Shown here: one piece after another, positions 37,160 through 48,485 of the stretch
How positions within the stretch are numbered: the first letter of the stretch is position 1
Layout of the letters: each line of letters opens with the position of its first letter
Source of the DNA: Microbotryum silenes-acaulis
Lineage: Eukaryota; Basidiomycota; Microbotryomycetes; Microbotryales; Microbotryaceae
DNA: 64,000 nucleotides
NCBI GenBank assembly: GCA_003665825.1
Contig: QPFY01000003.1
Coordinates: 1,612,001-1,676,000, forward strand
Direction of reading: 5' to 3'
The notes under the pieces: generated by a model
What the model saw: the letters and a program-made list of their open reading frames with translations, nothing else
What the model was told of the DNA's origin: nothing
Databases searched by the model: none
Program-made: the position numbers and the translations under genes

Positions 37160-38439
37160 AGCGTGTGATGCGTAGCTGTAAAAGGAGATGTGTGTATGTG
37201 CGTAGACGGCTGAAGGGAAAGCAGGTGGTGAGTGGGCTGCCTCGTAGACGTTGACGAATGGGACGAAAGGCACGTGCCAAATGGCCAACCACCGAGAGAA
37301 TCTGGGGCCCCCCGTTGTTGCGCGTGTCAACTCGAGACAGGTCGCCGACTGCGATGCCGATGACCGAAGTGCAGGTCAAGCACGGCCAACGCAAGGGCCA
37401 TACAGACAGCGCGTCTAGCAGTCATCGAGTTGTACCTTCTCTCCTTACGCTTCTAACAAGCAAGCATCCGGTTGCGATTGGTCTGACCTTGTGTTATAGT
37501 ACTACTAGGGCTCGGGGGGCGAGAAGCGCCCACCTCTGCGTAAATGAATTATGAACGTCGTTGCGAGCTCAGCCCGCACCTCCCGTGGGGGGGGGAAGAA
37601 GATCTGCGCGCGCGGCTGAGAACCTTATTTTGCCTATTTTGTCGTGCATTCTTATAGGTAGAAGTAGAAAGTAGATAGATAGATAGATGGATAGAAGTAG
37701 ATTGAAGTAGATAGATAGATAGAGACTCGTCAGGAAGTCCATCATAGAGGTGAAGACGAAAGGAATTCGTCTTGAGGTGGAAACCTTTGTGTTTTCAAAT
37801 TCAGCATCAGGCAGCGAAAGCTTTTCATTGGACTACAACAGCAAGAAGGAGCACCAGAAGAAACCGCACATATAGCTAGAGAGAAGAGGGGGTCGGAGAA
37901 GAGGAAGCGAAGTAGCCTCGACGGCGTCGAGGTGTGGGTGGTAGGGTGGAGTTGGAGATCCGACAGAGGGAGCAAAAGAAAACAAGGGTTCCCACAAAAA
38001 GGGGCCGGCGTCCAAAAGCTTATCCCGGGTGTGTTGGAGCGAGCCGGGAGACGGATGCCCACACGCAAAAAAATGTCTAAGTCGACAGGAAAGAAAGCAC
38101 AGACGATGGAGATAGGTACAACCGCGTGGTCGAGGCGAAATCGAAAACAGGGTGAAAACCTAACGAGTCGTGGTCGTGCCGACGCGTAGAAAAGACGAAC
38201 CCGTGTGTTGACGTAGACTTGGTGGCGTGGCAGAAAGAAGAAAGTTGCGAGCGAGCGGAAACAAACACACACACACCAAACATACAGCGAGTTTGATTCA
38301 TGAAGAACGATGTGCGAGTGAGAACAGAGAAAGGCCGAGCCGAGCCGATGCCGTTTTGTGGGTGCACATATAAGACGAAAGGCATTGTACAGTGATCATC
38401 AGACGTTTGAAGTTGCGAGAGTGCCGGGGGAGAACGGGT
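37160..38439. other. Intergenic, GATA-type tetranucleotide repeat
   Basis: About 1.3 kb between the dehydrogenase start and the CAF40 stop. A microsatellite of GATA units, interrupted, lies near 37660-37725. The rest is A/G-rich on the plus strand and may be a long 3' UTR of CAF40. Confidence 0.4.
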
Positions 38440-40200
38440 TTACGAGTCGACGCGATCGGACAAGTTTAGAAGCAGGGTAGCGAGGCATCTGATAGGGGAG
38501 CAAGCACAGCACCAGCGTGGTGAGGATGAGTCCCTCGAATCGACTGGGGTTTAAAATGACTGACCTCTTGGTGACCATGTCGCCCTTGAGTAATGGAGAG
38601 AACGTCGCGTCGCGCAAGGGTTCCGGCAAGCACGCGCGAAGGGCCTCGCGGGCTCTGTGAAGAGAGAAGAATTCACAGTCTGGTCAACGACAGGGCCAGA
38701 ACGAAACGAGTCATCTCGAGTGCTTACCTGAGGTTGTCACTAAGACGGAGGTAGCATCGCACGACGTGTTTGAGCAGCCGCACGGCTTGCGATTCGACGA
38801 GCTGCTGCACCATGTTGCTCAAGACGGTGCCGACAGCGTAAAACCGCTCGTACGTCTGGCAGATGTAGCCCAGGCCCATCTCATCGAGCAAGATCTTTTG
38901 CACGATAAAGATGGCGACCGTCTTGCTCAATTCGGAACCCGTCTCCATGATGCGCAGGCACAGCGGGATGATCTCAGTCGAAAGTAGGAAGTTGATCACG
39001 TCCGAGTTGTCGTTCTGTTTGACCAAGGCGCCGATAACACCGAGTGAGGTCAGACGCAAGTACTCGAACGGCCTCGTCTTGGACGTTGTGTTGAGGAACG
39101 GGTACAGAAACAGTGGAATGTGGGCCGACAAGAAGAGCGAGCGCGTGTCGTTGTGCGAGGCGACGCACTGCAACAATGCGAGCGCGTTGCAGACGCGATT
39201 AGAGGCGTGGGCCGTCAAAGAGGGCGGTGCGAGTAGAGGGTAGACGGAGACGATTTCTTGCAGCAGCGCCGACATGACGCCTGCGGGAGATCATACGTGG
39301 CACACGTGCGAGACGAAGGCGAGCGACAGGAGAGGGGGAGGAGGGAGACGCAGGGGAAAAAGCAGACAGCGAGTCAGCCGATCGCCCTGTCATGACCGAA
39401 GAGGGGAGAAGCCAATACCTACCAAACGAATGCCATAGAACAAGTGCGAGGTCGTCCCACTGTTCACGTTTTTTGCTGAGCTCGAGCAGCGCGCCTTCGC
39501 GGGTCGTGGGGGACATGAGGTCAACGATGAGGTAGTAGACCTTTTCATTCTCACTCTGCCCACCGTTACCCGGGATACTCCCGGGTTGCACGAGGGACAA
39601 GAGCTTCCCCCCACCTCCCTGATGGTGCAGTTGCGAGGGCTGACCGCCAGGGGTGTCGGCTCTGGACCCTGCCGCAGAACCTCCCAGCCCCGAGCCCGCG
39701 TTGGCTGCGCTGATGCCGTTCATCGCATTGACGGCCGCAGATGAGACGATGACGCCCGATGGTAGACCAGGGTTGTTGATCGACTGCGAGATAGACAGGG
39801 GGAGGTGCGAGGCGCCGTTCGACGAGACCAACCACGGATCGAGCGGGGCTGCGGAGGTCGGCGACGCGGGGCGACCGTTGCCGTTGTCGTTGCGATTACC
39901 GTTCAGAGTGTTGCTACTGCTGTTGTTGTTGTACGACGATGCACCCGAGAGCGGGTTGCTGGCCGCGGAGACGCCATTGAGCGAGGCGAGGAGTGCGCTG
40001 GTGTTCGGGTTCGAGTTGGAGGTCGCACCGAGGCTCGAATGCGACGGGGTACCGTTCAGCGCGCTCAGCAGCTTGCTCTTCTGCGTTGAGCCAGGCGTGA
40101 AGGCCGCCGAGTTGGCCAGGGACGAGTTGAAGGCGTTGTACATGTTTTGGTGAGGCGCGGCGTGGCCAGCGTCGTGGTGCTGACCGCCGTGACTTAGCAT
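38440..40200 (-). CDS. CAF40: CCR4-NOT subunit CAF40/CNOT9 (RCD1)
   Basis: Armadillo-repeat subunit of the CCR4-NOT deadenylase, which docks RNA-binding and silencing factors. The C-terminal 290 residues match the family nearly end to end: [115 protein letters not shown] and [15 protein letters not shown]. The final exon gives [16 protein letters not shown]. The N-terminal 200 residues are Asn/Ser/Gly-rich low complexity, much longer than in animals. Exons are 40200-39423, 39280-38728, 38654-38565 and 38488-38440 (489 aa, in frame). Confidence 0.95.
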
Positions 40201-41019
40201 TCACCTGCTGCTCTTGCTCGCGGGCTCGCCGGTCGTTGCTTCCGTTGATGATGCGACAAGAACTGGCGGCCGGTCAAGTGCGGTGCCGAGTCCTGTGTGG
40301 TAGTCTGACCAGCCGAAGCGCACTAGTGCTGGGTTCTTGAGCGTATCGGATGGGTTGTAGCGGCTACAGGGGGGCGAGCGTGGTAGGCGTAGAGGAAGAG
40401 GGGTGAGTCGCACCCGCCACCTATGGACCGTGCCAGCCAGACAGATCCTGCAGGATCCTGTCAGACGATGGCCGTGCGGCGCGGGCAGACTGGCGCGGGC
40501 GACTCCCGGGCCCGGGCGAGATGAACTTGTCGGCAGAGTCGGTCAACCCTGATGTAGAGCTTACTCGGCAGAATCGCCTGCATCTACGGACCGCAACATA
40601 TCGCCTGAAAGCGATCTCGAGCTCAAGGCATAATAACACGTGTAACATAGGTACCTGAAACCGTCGAGTGCATGAGGGCGCGGCTAGTAATCGTTTTCAC
40701 CTCGAGTTTCAAGCAGCCAAGTTGGAACCGCCAAGCGACCAGAACGTAGCTCAACATGCTTAGGAAAGGTGCAGGTACACAGCCTTTTTTCTTGCGGCCA
40801 ACTGGAATGGTGTAACATGTGGTGTGGACAACAAGGGTGTATTGGCAAACCAACAAAGTAGGGGTAGGTGAGAAAAACAGAGGGATGTAAAACAGGACGA
40901 TCCCCGGGAAGCGCCGTCCGAACGGAACGAATAAGTACTTCATCGCTCTGGTGCCGTCGCAGCATTCCAACGGATCGATTGAAAGTCGAAAAAGAGTGTA
41001 AACCCGCAGGTGAGTGCGT
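40201..41019. other. Intergenic, CAF40 upstream / H2B 3' flank
   Basis: Open frames cross it but none resembles a known protein. Confidence 0.4.
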
Positions 41020-41650
41020 TTACTTGGATCCCGAGGAGAACTTGGTGACGGCCTTGGTTCCTTCCGAGATGGCGTGCTTGGACAACTCTCCGGGGAGGAT
41101 GAGGCGGACCGAGGTCTGGATCTCTCGCGAAGAGATAGTCGACTTGCGGTTGTACAACGCGAGCTTGGAGGCCTCAGTGGCGATGCGCTCGAAGCTGGAA
41201 GAGATAGTGGGAATCAGCCTCAGGTCTCACGTGACTTTGGAGGAGGATCGCGTCGAAGAGGGTCGGCGTGAAGGTAGTCGACTTACATATCGTTGACGAA
41301 CGAGTTGAGGATGAGCATGGCCTTGTTGGAAATACCAGTGTCGGGGTGGACCTGCTTCAGCACCTTGCTATGAACGGGCGAAAACACCAGTGACGCGACG
41401 CGTGCAGTGACCAGACGACGATCAACTCTCGGCCCGATGCGCTCCCGAAACACCCAAGTGTGAGAGTAACGCACTAGATGTACGAAGAGTAGGTCTCCTT
41501 TCGGACCTTGCGCTTCTTCTTCTTGTCACCATCGGCGGCGGGGGCCTTCTTGACGGCTTTCTTGGCGGGGGCTTTGCCAGCGGGCGCCTTGGACGCCGGC
41601 GCCTTGCCAGCGGTCGAGGCGGGCTTCTTCTCAGCAGCTTTGGGGGCCAT
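41020..41650 (-). CDS. Histone H2B
   Basis: Core histone. The N-terminal tail is Lys/Ala/Pro-rich, then [80 protein letters not shown]. The C-terminal Lys used for ubiquitination in other fungi is present (AVTKFSS). The very end (SSRDPSK) departs from the usual SSST-type end. Exons are 41650-41475, 41367-41287 and 41194-41020 (143 aa). It is divergent from H2A with 459 bp between the starts, the classic histone pair layout. Confidence 0.97.
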
Positions 41651-42109
41651 TATGAATGATAGAGGTTGGGGGTTGGGGGTTGGTTTCGTTGGTAAAAGCG
41701 GGATGGGGGTTGGTTCGGGTTGGTAAAAGCGGGATGGAGAGGGAGGGAAGACAAGAACTGAAAGAACTGAAGCGAGTGAGGCAACTCGCGGACGCCGGCG
41801 TTTGTTTTGGTCGGTTGTTTGTGGAGCTCCTCGACTTTGGCGCGCGAGACATCGCAATCTAGCCCGAGTCACTTCCTCATTTCGTCACCGAAGGTGCAAA
41901 TGTGCGCCTAGTGTGGCTGAGGCCCTATCCCGAGTCGCTGCTTACGTTCGCCACCAGTCATCAAAGGTCATGAAATTTCAATACAGTAATTTCGAGTGGC
42001 CCTCGCTCCTCGGCGCGTCTGCCTTTCTCCCTTCTTTTCTTCACCCCGCATTCATCCAATTCACTTCAACCCACCCGAACTCTTCAACCCCAACCCACTT
42101 TACATCAAC
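41651..42109. promoter_or_regulatory. Bidirectional H2B/H2A promoter region
   Basis: A 459-bp spacer between the divergent H2B and H2A start codons must hold both promoters. Polypyrimidine leader-like sequence lies before H2A (42030-42100) and its mirror before H2B. No specific histone upstream element was assigned. Confidence 0.6.
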
Positions 42110-42683
42110 ATGTCTTCAGGCGGCAAATCAGGTCAGTGATCAACGAGGCACGAACCTGCCTACGTTGATGTGAATCACTGAATCCACCTCGTGCTGTCTT
42201 CTGGCAAACACAGGAGGCAAGGCCAAGGCCGGAGCTGACTCCAAGACTCAATCGCGCTCGTCCAAGGCCGGATTGCAGTTCCCCGTCGGTCGTATCCATC
42301 GTTTGTTGCGCCGAGGCAACTACGCCCAGCGTGTCGGTGAGTCTTTACAGGCAGAAGCTCTAGAGAGCCATCACGTGACCCAAGAAAGGGAAATTGATCC
42401 CGCCTCAATTCTCCATCTCTTCCTCTCAGGTGCCGGTGCGCCCGTCTACCTCGCCGCCGTCCTCGAGTACCTGGCCGCCGAGATCCTCGAGTTGGCCGGT
42501 AACGCCGCCCGTGACAACAAGAAGTCGCGTATTATCCCCCGTCACTTGCAGCTCGCGATCCGCAACGACGAGGAGTTGAACCGCCTCCTCGGCGCCGTCG
42601 TCATCTCCCAAGGTGGTGTCTTGCCCAACATCCACTCGGAGCTCTTGCCCACCAAGTCCAAGAAGCCCGAGAAGGCCGAGTAA
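42110..42683 (+). CDS. Histone H2A (without SQ tail motif)
   Basis: Core histone with [80 protein letters not shown] and [20 protein letters not shown]. Exons are 42110-42131, 42214-42336 and 42430-42683 (132 aa). The protein ends [13 protein letters not shown], then a TAA. There is no C-terminal SQ(E/D)-hydrophobic motif, which canonical fungal H2A normally carries for damage phosphorylation. No downstream exon that could supply it was found. Confidence 0.96.
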
Positions 42684-43081
42684 AGCGGAAGTCTCTCTTT
42701 TTGCTCCGACTATGCTCCCCACTTCGATTTTCATCCCTCGCTCCAACGAGCACAAGCTTCTCCGCGCCGCCTCGTCCTCTTCACGCAGTAGGGAAACGGT
42801 TTGTCGCAAGATGTTTGTGTCTTCGTTCTGGCTCCCTTATCACTCTTTTCTCATCAGACACAACTTTTGGCTTAGCTCGTCCACTCTGTTGAAACTCTGT
42901 AATGATTCATTCGACTTGCGGCCTCCCTTACCAAACAAGATTCGAACGTATTCGTGTGCGAGGACTCGATGCCCATCAGTCTATGTCAAAGCCGCATTCA
43001 TACTGCCAAGATAGATCTAGATGAGGGACTACAGCTTTTGTGGTAAGCTCTAGGGTCCCAGAGGCCCAGACAACCTCGTTT

Positions 43082-44404
43082 TCAGTCCCAGTTGGCGAAC
43101 TTGAGATCGATGCCCCAGTCAGGCTGATGGTCACCGAAACAAAGCTGGTCAGCGTCGGTCCCGGTCGTCCCAGTCCGCCATTGCTATTCGGACTGACCTT
43201 GATAAACCTCTTTCCCTTGGTCTTGTGCATGCTGTTGAGCGTCTCGAGGTCCTCGCTGCTGAGCTTGACGAGTTGGAAATTGTCGATGATGCGCTTGGGG
43301 GTGACCGACTTGGGCAGCACGACGACGTTGCGAGCGACTGCGATTCAGCGCCGAGAGACACGGAGAGTAAGCTCACGTCTTCCCACTTGTTGTGGAGGTA
43401 GCGCGGTGCCCTGGCTCACCTTGGTAAGAGATGAGGATCGTGCCGACCGAGACACCATGAGCCTCGGCGATCTTGACAATCTCCTCGTCCTTGAGCAGGG
43501 GTGAGTCGGTCGATCCCAAAGGCGAGTAGGCCTCGACGGCGATGTTTTTGCCCTGGCAGTACTTGACGAGATCGTGTTGGGGGAGGTAAGGGTGGAGCTC
43601 GATTTGGTTCGCCGCGGGTACGACCTTGGCCGTCTTGAGCAGGTCCTCGATGAAGGCCTCGGAGAAGTTGGAGATGCCGATCGCCTTGGCCTTGCCGCTC
43701 TTGTACACCTTCTCCATACCTTCCCACGTTTTGGCGACAGACCACTCCTCGAGATCGAGGTCGCGGCTGCCGTCCTCCTTCTTGGGGAACTTGGGGTCGT
43801 TGCCATTAGGGTTCATCGGCACGGGTCAGTGAATAAGGTAAAGGTCGACATAGTCCACGCCGAGCAACTTGAGCGATTTCTCGATCGCGGCTTCGGCATC
43901 GCGTTGGTGCGTGCACCACAACTTGGTGGTGATGAAGATTTCGAAACGATCAACCCCACTGGCCTTGATGCCCTCGCCAACCTCTTGCTCGTTGCCGTCT
44001 GCGAGAGCGAAGTTGCGATCCATCAGCCCTCCGTGAGTGCATGCGGAGCTGCCGGGCCGGAGCAACCGGAGCTTTCAACTGGTCATCTCCTTGGAGGCAG
44101 AGGTGATCTTGTGATGGTGGGGGCGTTGAAGCGACTGGTGGAATTACAGATCCAAGCTCCATCGATGTGGCGATAACCGTTCTGTAGATCGGGGCAAGAG
44201 AGGATACGGGTGAGCTGTAGCTTGAGAACGGAAAGAACATCTTACGTCATCCTCGCACCACCGCCAACGAGGACCCACCTTGAGAGCTGTCTCGACAGCA
44301 GCCGCGACTTCTCCGGGCTGGGATTGCCAGGTACCAAGACCGATGGCGGGGATCGAAGCGCCCGTGTTGAGCTTGATCGATGGAATAGGGATAGTGTTGA
44401 CCAT
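43082..44404 (-). pseudogene. Aldo/keto reductase (GCY1/GLD1-like) with an in-frame stop codon
   Basis: NADPH-dependent aldo/keto reductase related to yeast Gcy1/Ypr1 and fungal L-glyceraldehyde/glycerol reductases. It reads [20 protein letters not shown], then HIDGAWI joined to [38 protein letters not shown], stop, then MNPNGNDPKFPKKEDGSRD, EAYSPLGSTDSPLLKDEEIV, VVLPKSVTPKRIIDNF. The catalytic Asp, Tyr, Lys and His are all present. The TGA at 43828-43826 is codon 111, exactly where the family has Trp in LIHWP. Apart from it, exons 44404-44279, 44181-44148, 43998-43420, 43337-43198 and 43123-43082 are in frame for 306 aa. So either a single recent nonsense mutation, a sequencing error, or readthrough. 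Confidence 0.85.
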
Positions 44405-45337
44405 GGTTGCCTTGGGACTGTGGAGGCAAGCAGACGCGTGGGTGGGCATGCAGTGAGGGAGGGCATGCTGCTGTCAGCTCAAAGAAAGGTACAAGAAATA
44501 GGACGCAAAGTACGGGCGAGAATCCGAAGAGACTCGCTGTGTTTGCTTCTTCTTGGGGCTGGGGAACGCTTATTGTGGGGTGTGGGTAGGAACTCGATCG
44601 AGAGGCGGTACACCGCTGAACACGGCCAGCAGCCGCCGGCCAATTCGCGGTTCGCCACGGCCGGAACTTTGCACCGATCGGACCCGATACAGTGGCATTT
44701 CCACTTCCGACCCCGCCGGAGTCGACATCAGTTACAGCTGCAATTTCGTAGATCGATACATACCAGAGTATGCCCATATCAGCTCTCTCAGCTCCAGCAG
44801 GTATTACATTCGACCTCGTGATTGATGGGCCGGGTCATATTGCCTCTCCGTATTTTCGAACGATTTTTGAAGAATAATATAATTTCACTCAGGTATAAGA
44901 GCAAGCCTATCAGATGCCACGTGGGCTGCTTCTCACATGAAAATCGGGCTGAAAGATTCCTCGGGCGTCCGGCGCCAGTGTTCCAGCGCTCCAAACACAA
45001 CAGGGGTCCGAGCCACGTACGAGCAGCTGGAACGCGTCCAAAGCCAAATTTGATCACTCACCTCCTTTCGCTCCGGCTAACACTGGTGACATCGACGTGT
45101 GTCGTCGCGCGCTCACCCGACACGCACCTCGTGAGCATGGCATATACGAGTTCTTGCAGCACTCTGTTGCTGACCTGCTCTTCCCTGTTGTCACCCTTTT
45201 CTCTCCGTCGTCTGGTGCCCCCGCCCCCCCTGTCTGACTGACGACAACGTCTCCCGCACTCGCCTTGCCGACTCGCACTCGCACCGTTGCTCAGCCCGAT
45301 AGCACCCACCCACTCACCGCACCGCGACACTCGACCT
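44405..45337. other. Divergent intergenic region
   Basis: Upstream of both the aldo/keto reductase and the low-complexity gene. No protein or clear regulatory motif recognised. Confidence 0.4.
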
Positions 45338-47407
45338 ATGGTTGGTTGGTTCAGGAGCCCCAGGGTGGCATCTCCCGAGAAACCCGACCTCACCGGGTGG
45401 CCGAGTGATTGGGACGATCTCGTGCCCCCCACCACCACCACCTCGACCTCGACCTCGACCTCGACCTCGACCTCGACCTCGACCACCGCTCATGACAGTT
45501 GGGGCGGGACGTATCCGACTCCGGCTCCAGCTTGTACCTCAACTCCACCCGTTCACACTCGCCGTCCTGACTATCCTCCTCCCCCTCCCATTGCCCCACA
45601 TGGTCATCGCTATGAGCGCTACGAGTCGTACGAGTCCTCTGAGCGTTACCAGTCCGCGCCCGCCCGTCGTCGTGAGCGCTCGCGCGAGGGTAGTGGGCAG
45701 TCGACGCCGTCCACCCCCGCTGCGACGGGCACGAACAACGTCCCCCTCGGTCGCCGATCCCGATACCCTTCCGGTGTCTCGCATCCTGCGGCGACTTCGT
45801 ACATCTCCAACGCCTTTGATCGGTCTTCCGATCGTGTCGACACGACCAACACCAACACTTGGAGCTCCCCCGATGATCGTCGAGCGGCTCCCATGTGCGC
45901 ATCGGAGGCTCATTATGTCCGACCTCAGCGATCTGACCACCAGAGTGAGATCCCGAGCCGCTGTCCTTGGGGCGAGCCCACTCCCCACCCCAAGCACTCC
46001 TCTACCTCGACTCAACGCAGGCACAAAACTCCTGAAAGCCAAGCTCGATACGCACGCGACAGCTCGGTTAAGGCCCCACGGTTCGGTAACGATCAAAGGG
46101 GTTACCACGACGGCTCGGCTGCAGACTCACCCACTGCTCGATCGGAACATCGTCGTCGAGAGAATAGTCGTCCCGGCGGGTCTCACTCTTCGGCGTCGAG
46201 GAACGACACTTACAGTCACATTCGCCGCCCCGAGTCCATCACGCGCACCAACATGATACCCTTGGCGTATAGTCGCTACCGAGCCACGTCAGGCGTGAAC
46301 GACACCGCCGCACCGAAGCCGAGTTCGGCATCCCGAGATAAAAGCAGGCCCGACCCCGACACGTCTTCGCTTCACGCTAGCGCTGCACCCCTCCGTGCCA
46401 CCACTTCGTCTCCTGTCAAGGTCCAAGACAAGGATGCAAGTGCCCCTCAAGACCTCGTGGCGATCGAAGCGTCGCTTCAAGCGGTGCTGACCAGGCGCAA
46501 GGTTCGACTCGGCCCTCCATCGACTCGCAAGTTGTTTGGCAGCGCGCTCCGATCGGTCGCTTACCAGTCCAACGCCACTGCTTCGCCTTATACTGCGTAT
46601 TCCCAGAATCTCAAGGGACAGCAAACCCAAGACGCTCAAGATGCTCAGGTGTCCACGACCGGTTCCGGTGCGGTAGGCGTTGGGGCCTCGGCCACGACCA
46701 TGGTATCTACGCCGTCGGCCGCCGACAACGACTGGTGGAACGGTCCACAAGGACCTCCTGCAGTCCCTGCGGACGCCATCTCCGACTCTTGCGGGGCCGC
46801 AGATGCCTCCTCCAGCAAGAAGCGTTCTCGAGAAGAACAGCAGAATTCTCAACAAGATGATGCCGAGAAAAACAAGAAGAGCAAAATTGACGGAGTAAGC
46901 GAGCTCGATGTGCCGAGGTGAGCTGCAAACACCCTTCACCCACTGCTTCGAAGTTCTTCACCTTGATACTCATTATGCTCCGCAAGCAGCGAGTCTACGG
47001 TGGCCGTCGACCCTTGGAGCAACTGGGATTCCCCAGAGAGCCAAGATCAAAAGACGCCGCTGAGTGCCTCGCCGTCGTCCAAAGACACGGCTGAGACGTC
47101 GCAGGCCACGACCGAGACTCGAGCCACGACGGTCCGAGTTGAATCCGAGCCGGAGAACGTCGACCCTGCTACGAACATGTGAGTTCTTCACTTTCTATTT
47201 TTCATTTATGTTTATTCTTGACAGCCTTATAACACGTGCCACCGATTCTCACCTCGCAGGACGCCACCCATGAGCCCCCGTGTCGTAGCTTGCAAGTCGG
47301 GTCACTTGCTGAGTTGTCCCGTCCCGCGCGCTCCGCCGTCAGTCGAGCATGAAGCCGTTCAGCAACTCGAGATCGAGGCCAAACAGCTTGGTAGTGGATG
47401 GTTCTGA
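45338..47407 (+). CDS. Low-complexity Ser/Thr/Pro/Arg-rich protein of unknown function
   Basis: I do not recognise a family. The protein starts MVGWFRSPRVASPEKPDLTG, followed by a Thr-Ser repeat (45441-45485 region), then about 300 residues rich in Ser, Arg, Pro and Tyr with RRRERSREGS-like pieces. A short ordered-looking patch follows: AIEASLQAVLTRRKVRLGPP, STRKLFGSALRSVAYQSN. There are Trp-containing acidic motifs near the end (DNDWWNGPQ, DPWSNWDSPE). Exons are 45338-46917, 46990-47178 and 47260-47407, in frame for 638 aa. An in-frame ATG at 45287 is possible. The long open first exon and clean splice joins argue that it is real. Mostly disordered; any role is unknown. Confidence 0.7.
45447..45483 (+). 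repeat. Hexanucleotide microsatellite (CTCGAC)n inside a coding exon
   Basis: About six tandem CTCGAC/ACCTCG units encode an alternating Thr-Ser run near the N-terminus of the low-complexity protein. In-frame copy-number changes would change protein length without a frameshift. Confidence 0.85.
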
Positions 47408-47797
47408 TCCTAAAAACGTATCGTACATCTCCTGAGTCACTTGACGCGACCGCATCCTTTCAACACTTGTCTTCTGTCGCGTCTCTTCCTTCTCTCGCTT
47501 TTCACCTCATTTTGCCCTCATTCTTTGTGTGATTCCAGCTTGTGTAGTGTCCTTTGACGTGTACCTCAGTGCTCGAAGAACCACAATAACGACCCAGACT
47601 TTGATATTCCAATACAAATAACCTTCGCCTGGTAAATCGGCTCGGTCTCGCGCAGATATCCCCGCAGCGCAGCGATAACGTCATCGGCGGTTGGGCGTGT
47701 GCTCTTCTTTTTTCCCTCGCTCAGCTCTCGTCTCCTTTGCCCCGATCGATTCCAGGCAAACATCATTCTCTCGGATAACGAACCTTGATCGCCCAAG

Positions 47798-48078
47798 ATG
47801 CAAAAGGTCAAGGAGACATTCCACTCGGACCTTCGTAGGTTGGGAGATCGAAATCGTGCGAACACGTCGCCGATGGGCCAGTGCCAGAGTCGATCCAGAT
47901 GTACCACCTCGGGGCATCGACGACCCCTGAGACCGCCCGGACGACCAGCACAAAACGACGAGCATCTGAAGCACTGCGCATCTACTTCGGCGGGTCTTCA
48001 TTTGACATCCCTACTATCGCCCGTAAAGACGGCCCTCTCGTAACCTTCCTTCATTCCGCTGACCCGAACCCACTCTGA
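47798..48078 (+). CDS. Possible small gene, unresolved
   Basis: A pyrimidine-rich leader-like stretch (47700-47760) precedes an ATG at 47798 (MQKVKETFHSDLRR). In another frame the piece RASEALRIYFGGSSFDIPTI (to a stop at 48076) looks protein-like, so a small intron between them is possible. On the opposite strand another short frame ends at 47566. No family is recognised and the model is not resolved. Confidence 0.2.
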
Positions 48079-48277
48079 TCACGTGATCCCCTGGCCGCGC
48101 TTCGTCACCGCAGGTATACACTACCATATTCTGTAGCAGTTCTATAACATTCAGTCGTACCTAGTTCCAAGTTTCATGTCAGAATACTAGCGTTGTTGAA
48201 CAGACCCAGTCACAATGCAATGCACCGAACCCGATTGGCCGTCGAAAGGGCTGGCGACATCGACTTCCTGAGAAATC

Positions 48278-48330
48278 TTCCACGAGCTTCGAACGGGTTC
48301 CAACGCATTCCAGCGCCTTCTGGCAACTTC
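48278..48330. promoter_or_regulatory. Step-type heat-shock element array (six TTC at exact 10-bp spacing)
   Basis: TTC occurs at 48278, 48288, 48298, 48308, 48318 and 48328, each exactly 10 bp apart. Step-type heat-shock elements are nTTCn units separated by 5 bp, that is, TTC every 10 bp; three suffice for binding in yeast. A GAA at 48272-48274 and a GAA at 48291 add inverted units. The array is 156-208 bp upstream of the ATG of a BAG-domain Hsp70 cochaperone gene, so HSF control is a natural reading. Confidence 0.7.
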
Positions 48331-48485
48331 GGTCAGAAAGCTCGGGCATCGCTTCGTCCGCGCGCGCGGGCGTCAAAAGCGCCTCTCTCGATGCGAACTC
48401 TTCCTCCTCCCTTCCATCACTCCCATCACTTCCACCATTCACACTAAGCATTAGCCTCGCACTTCTTCACTAACTCTTTTACACA

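Noticed and set aside
37660..37725. GATA repeats as GATA-factor binding sites
   Set aside because: An interrupted tetranucleotide microsatellite downstream of genes on both sides; more simply a slippage repeat.
37742..38272. 176-residue minus-strand open frame
   Set aside because: Composition is Cys/Phe/Leu/Ser-rich with no recognisable motif, and it lies just downstream of the CAF40 stop on the same strand, so it is most likely untranslated 3' sequence.
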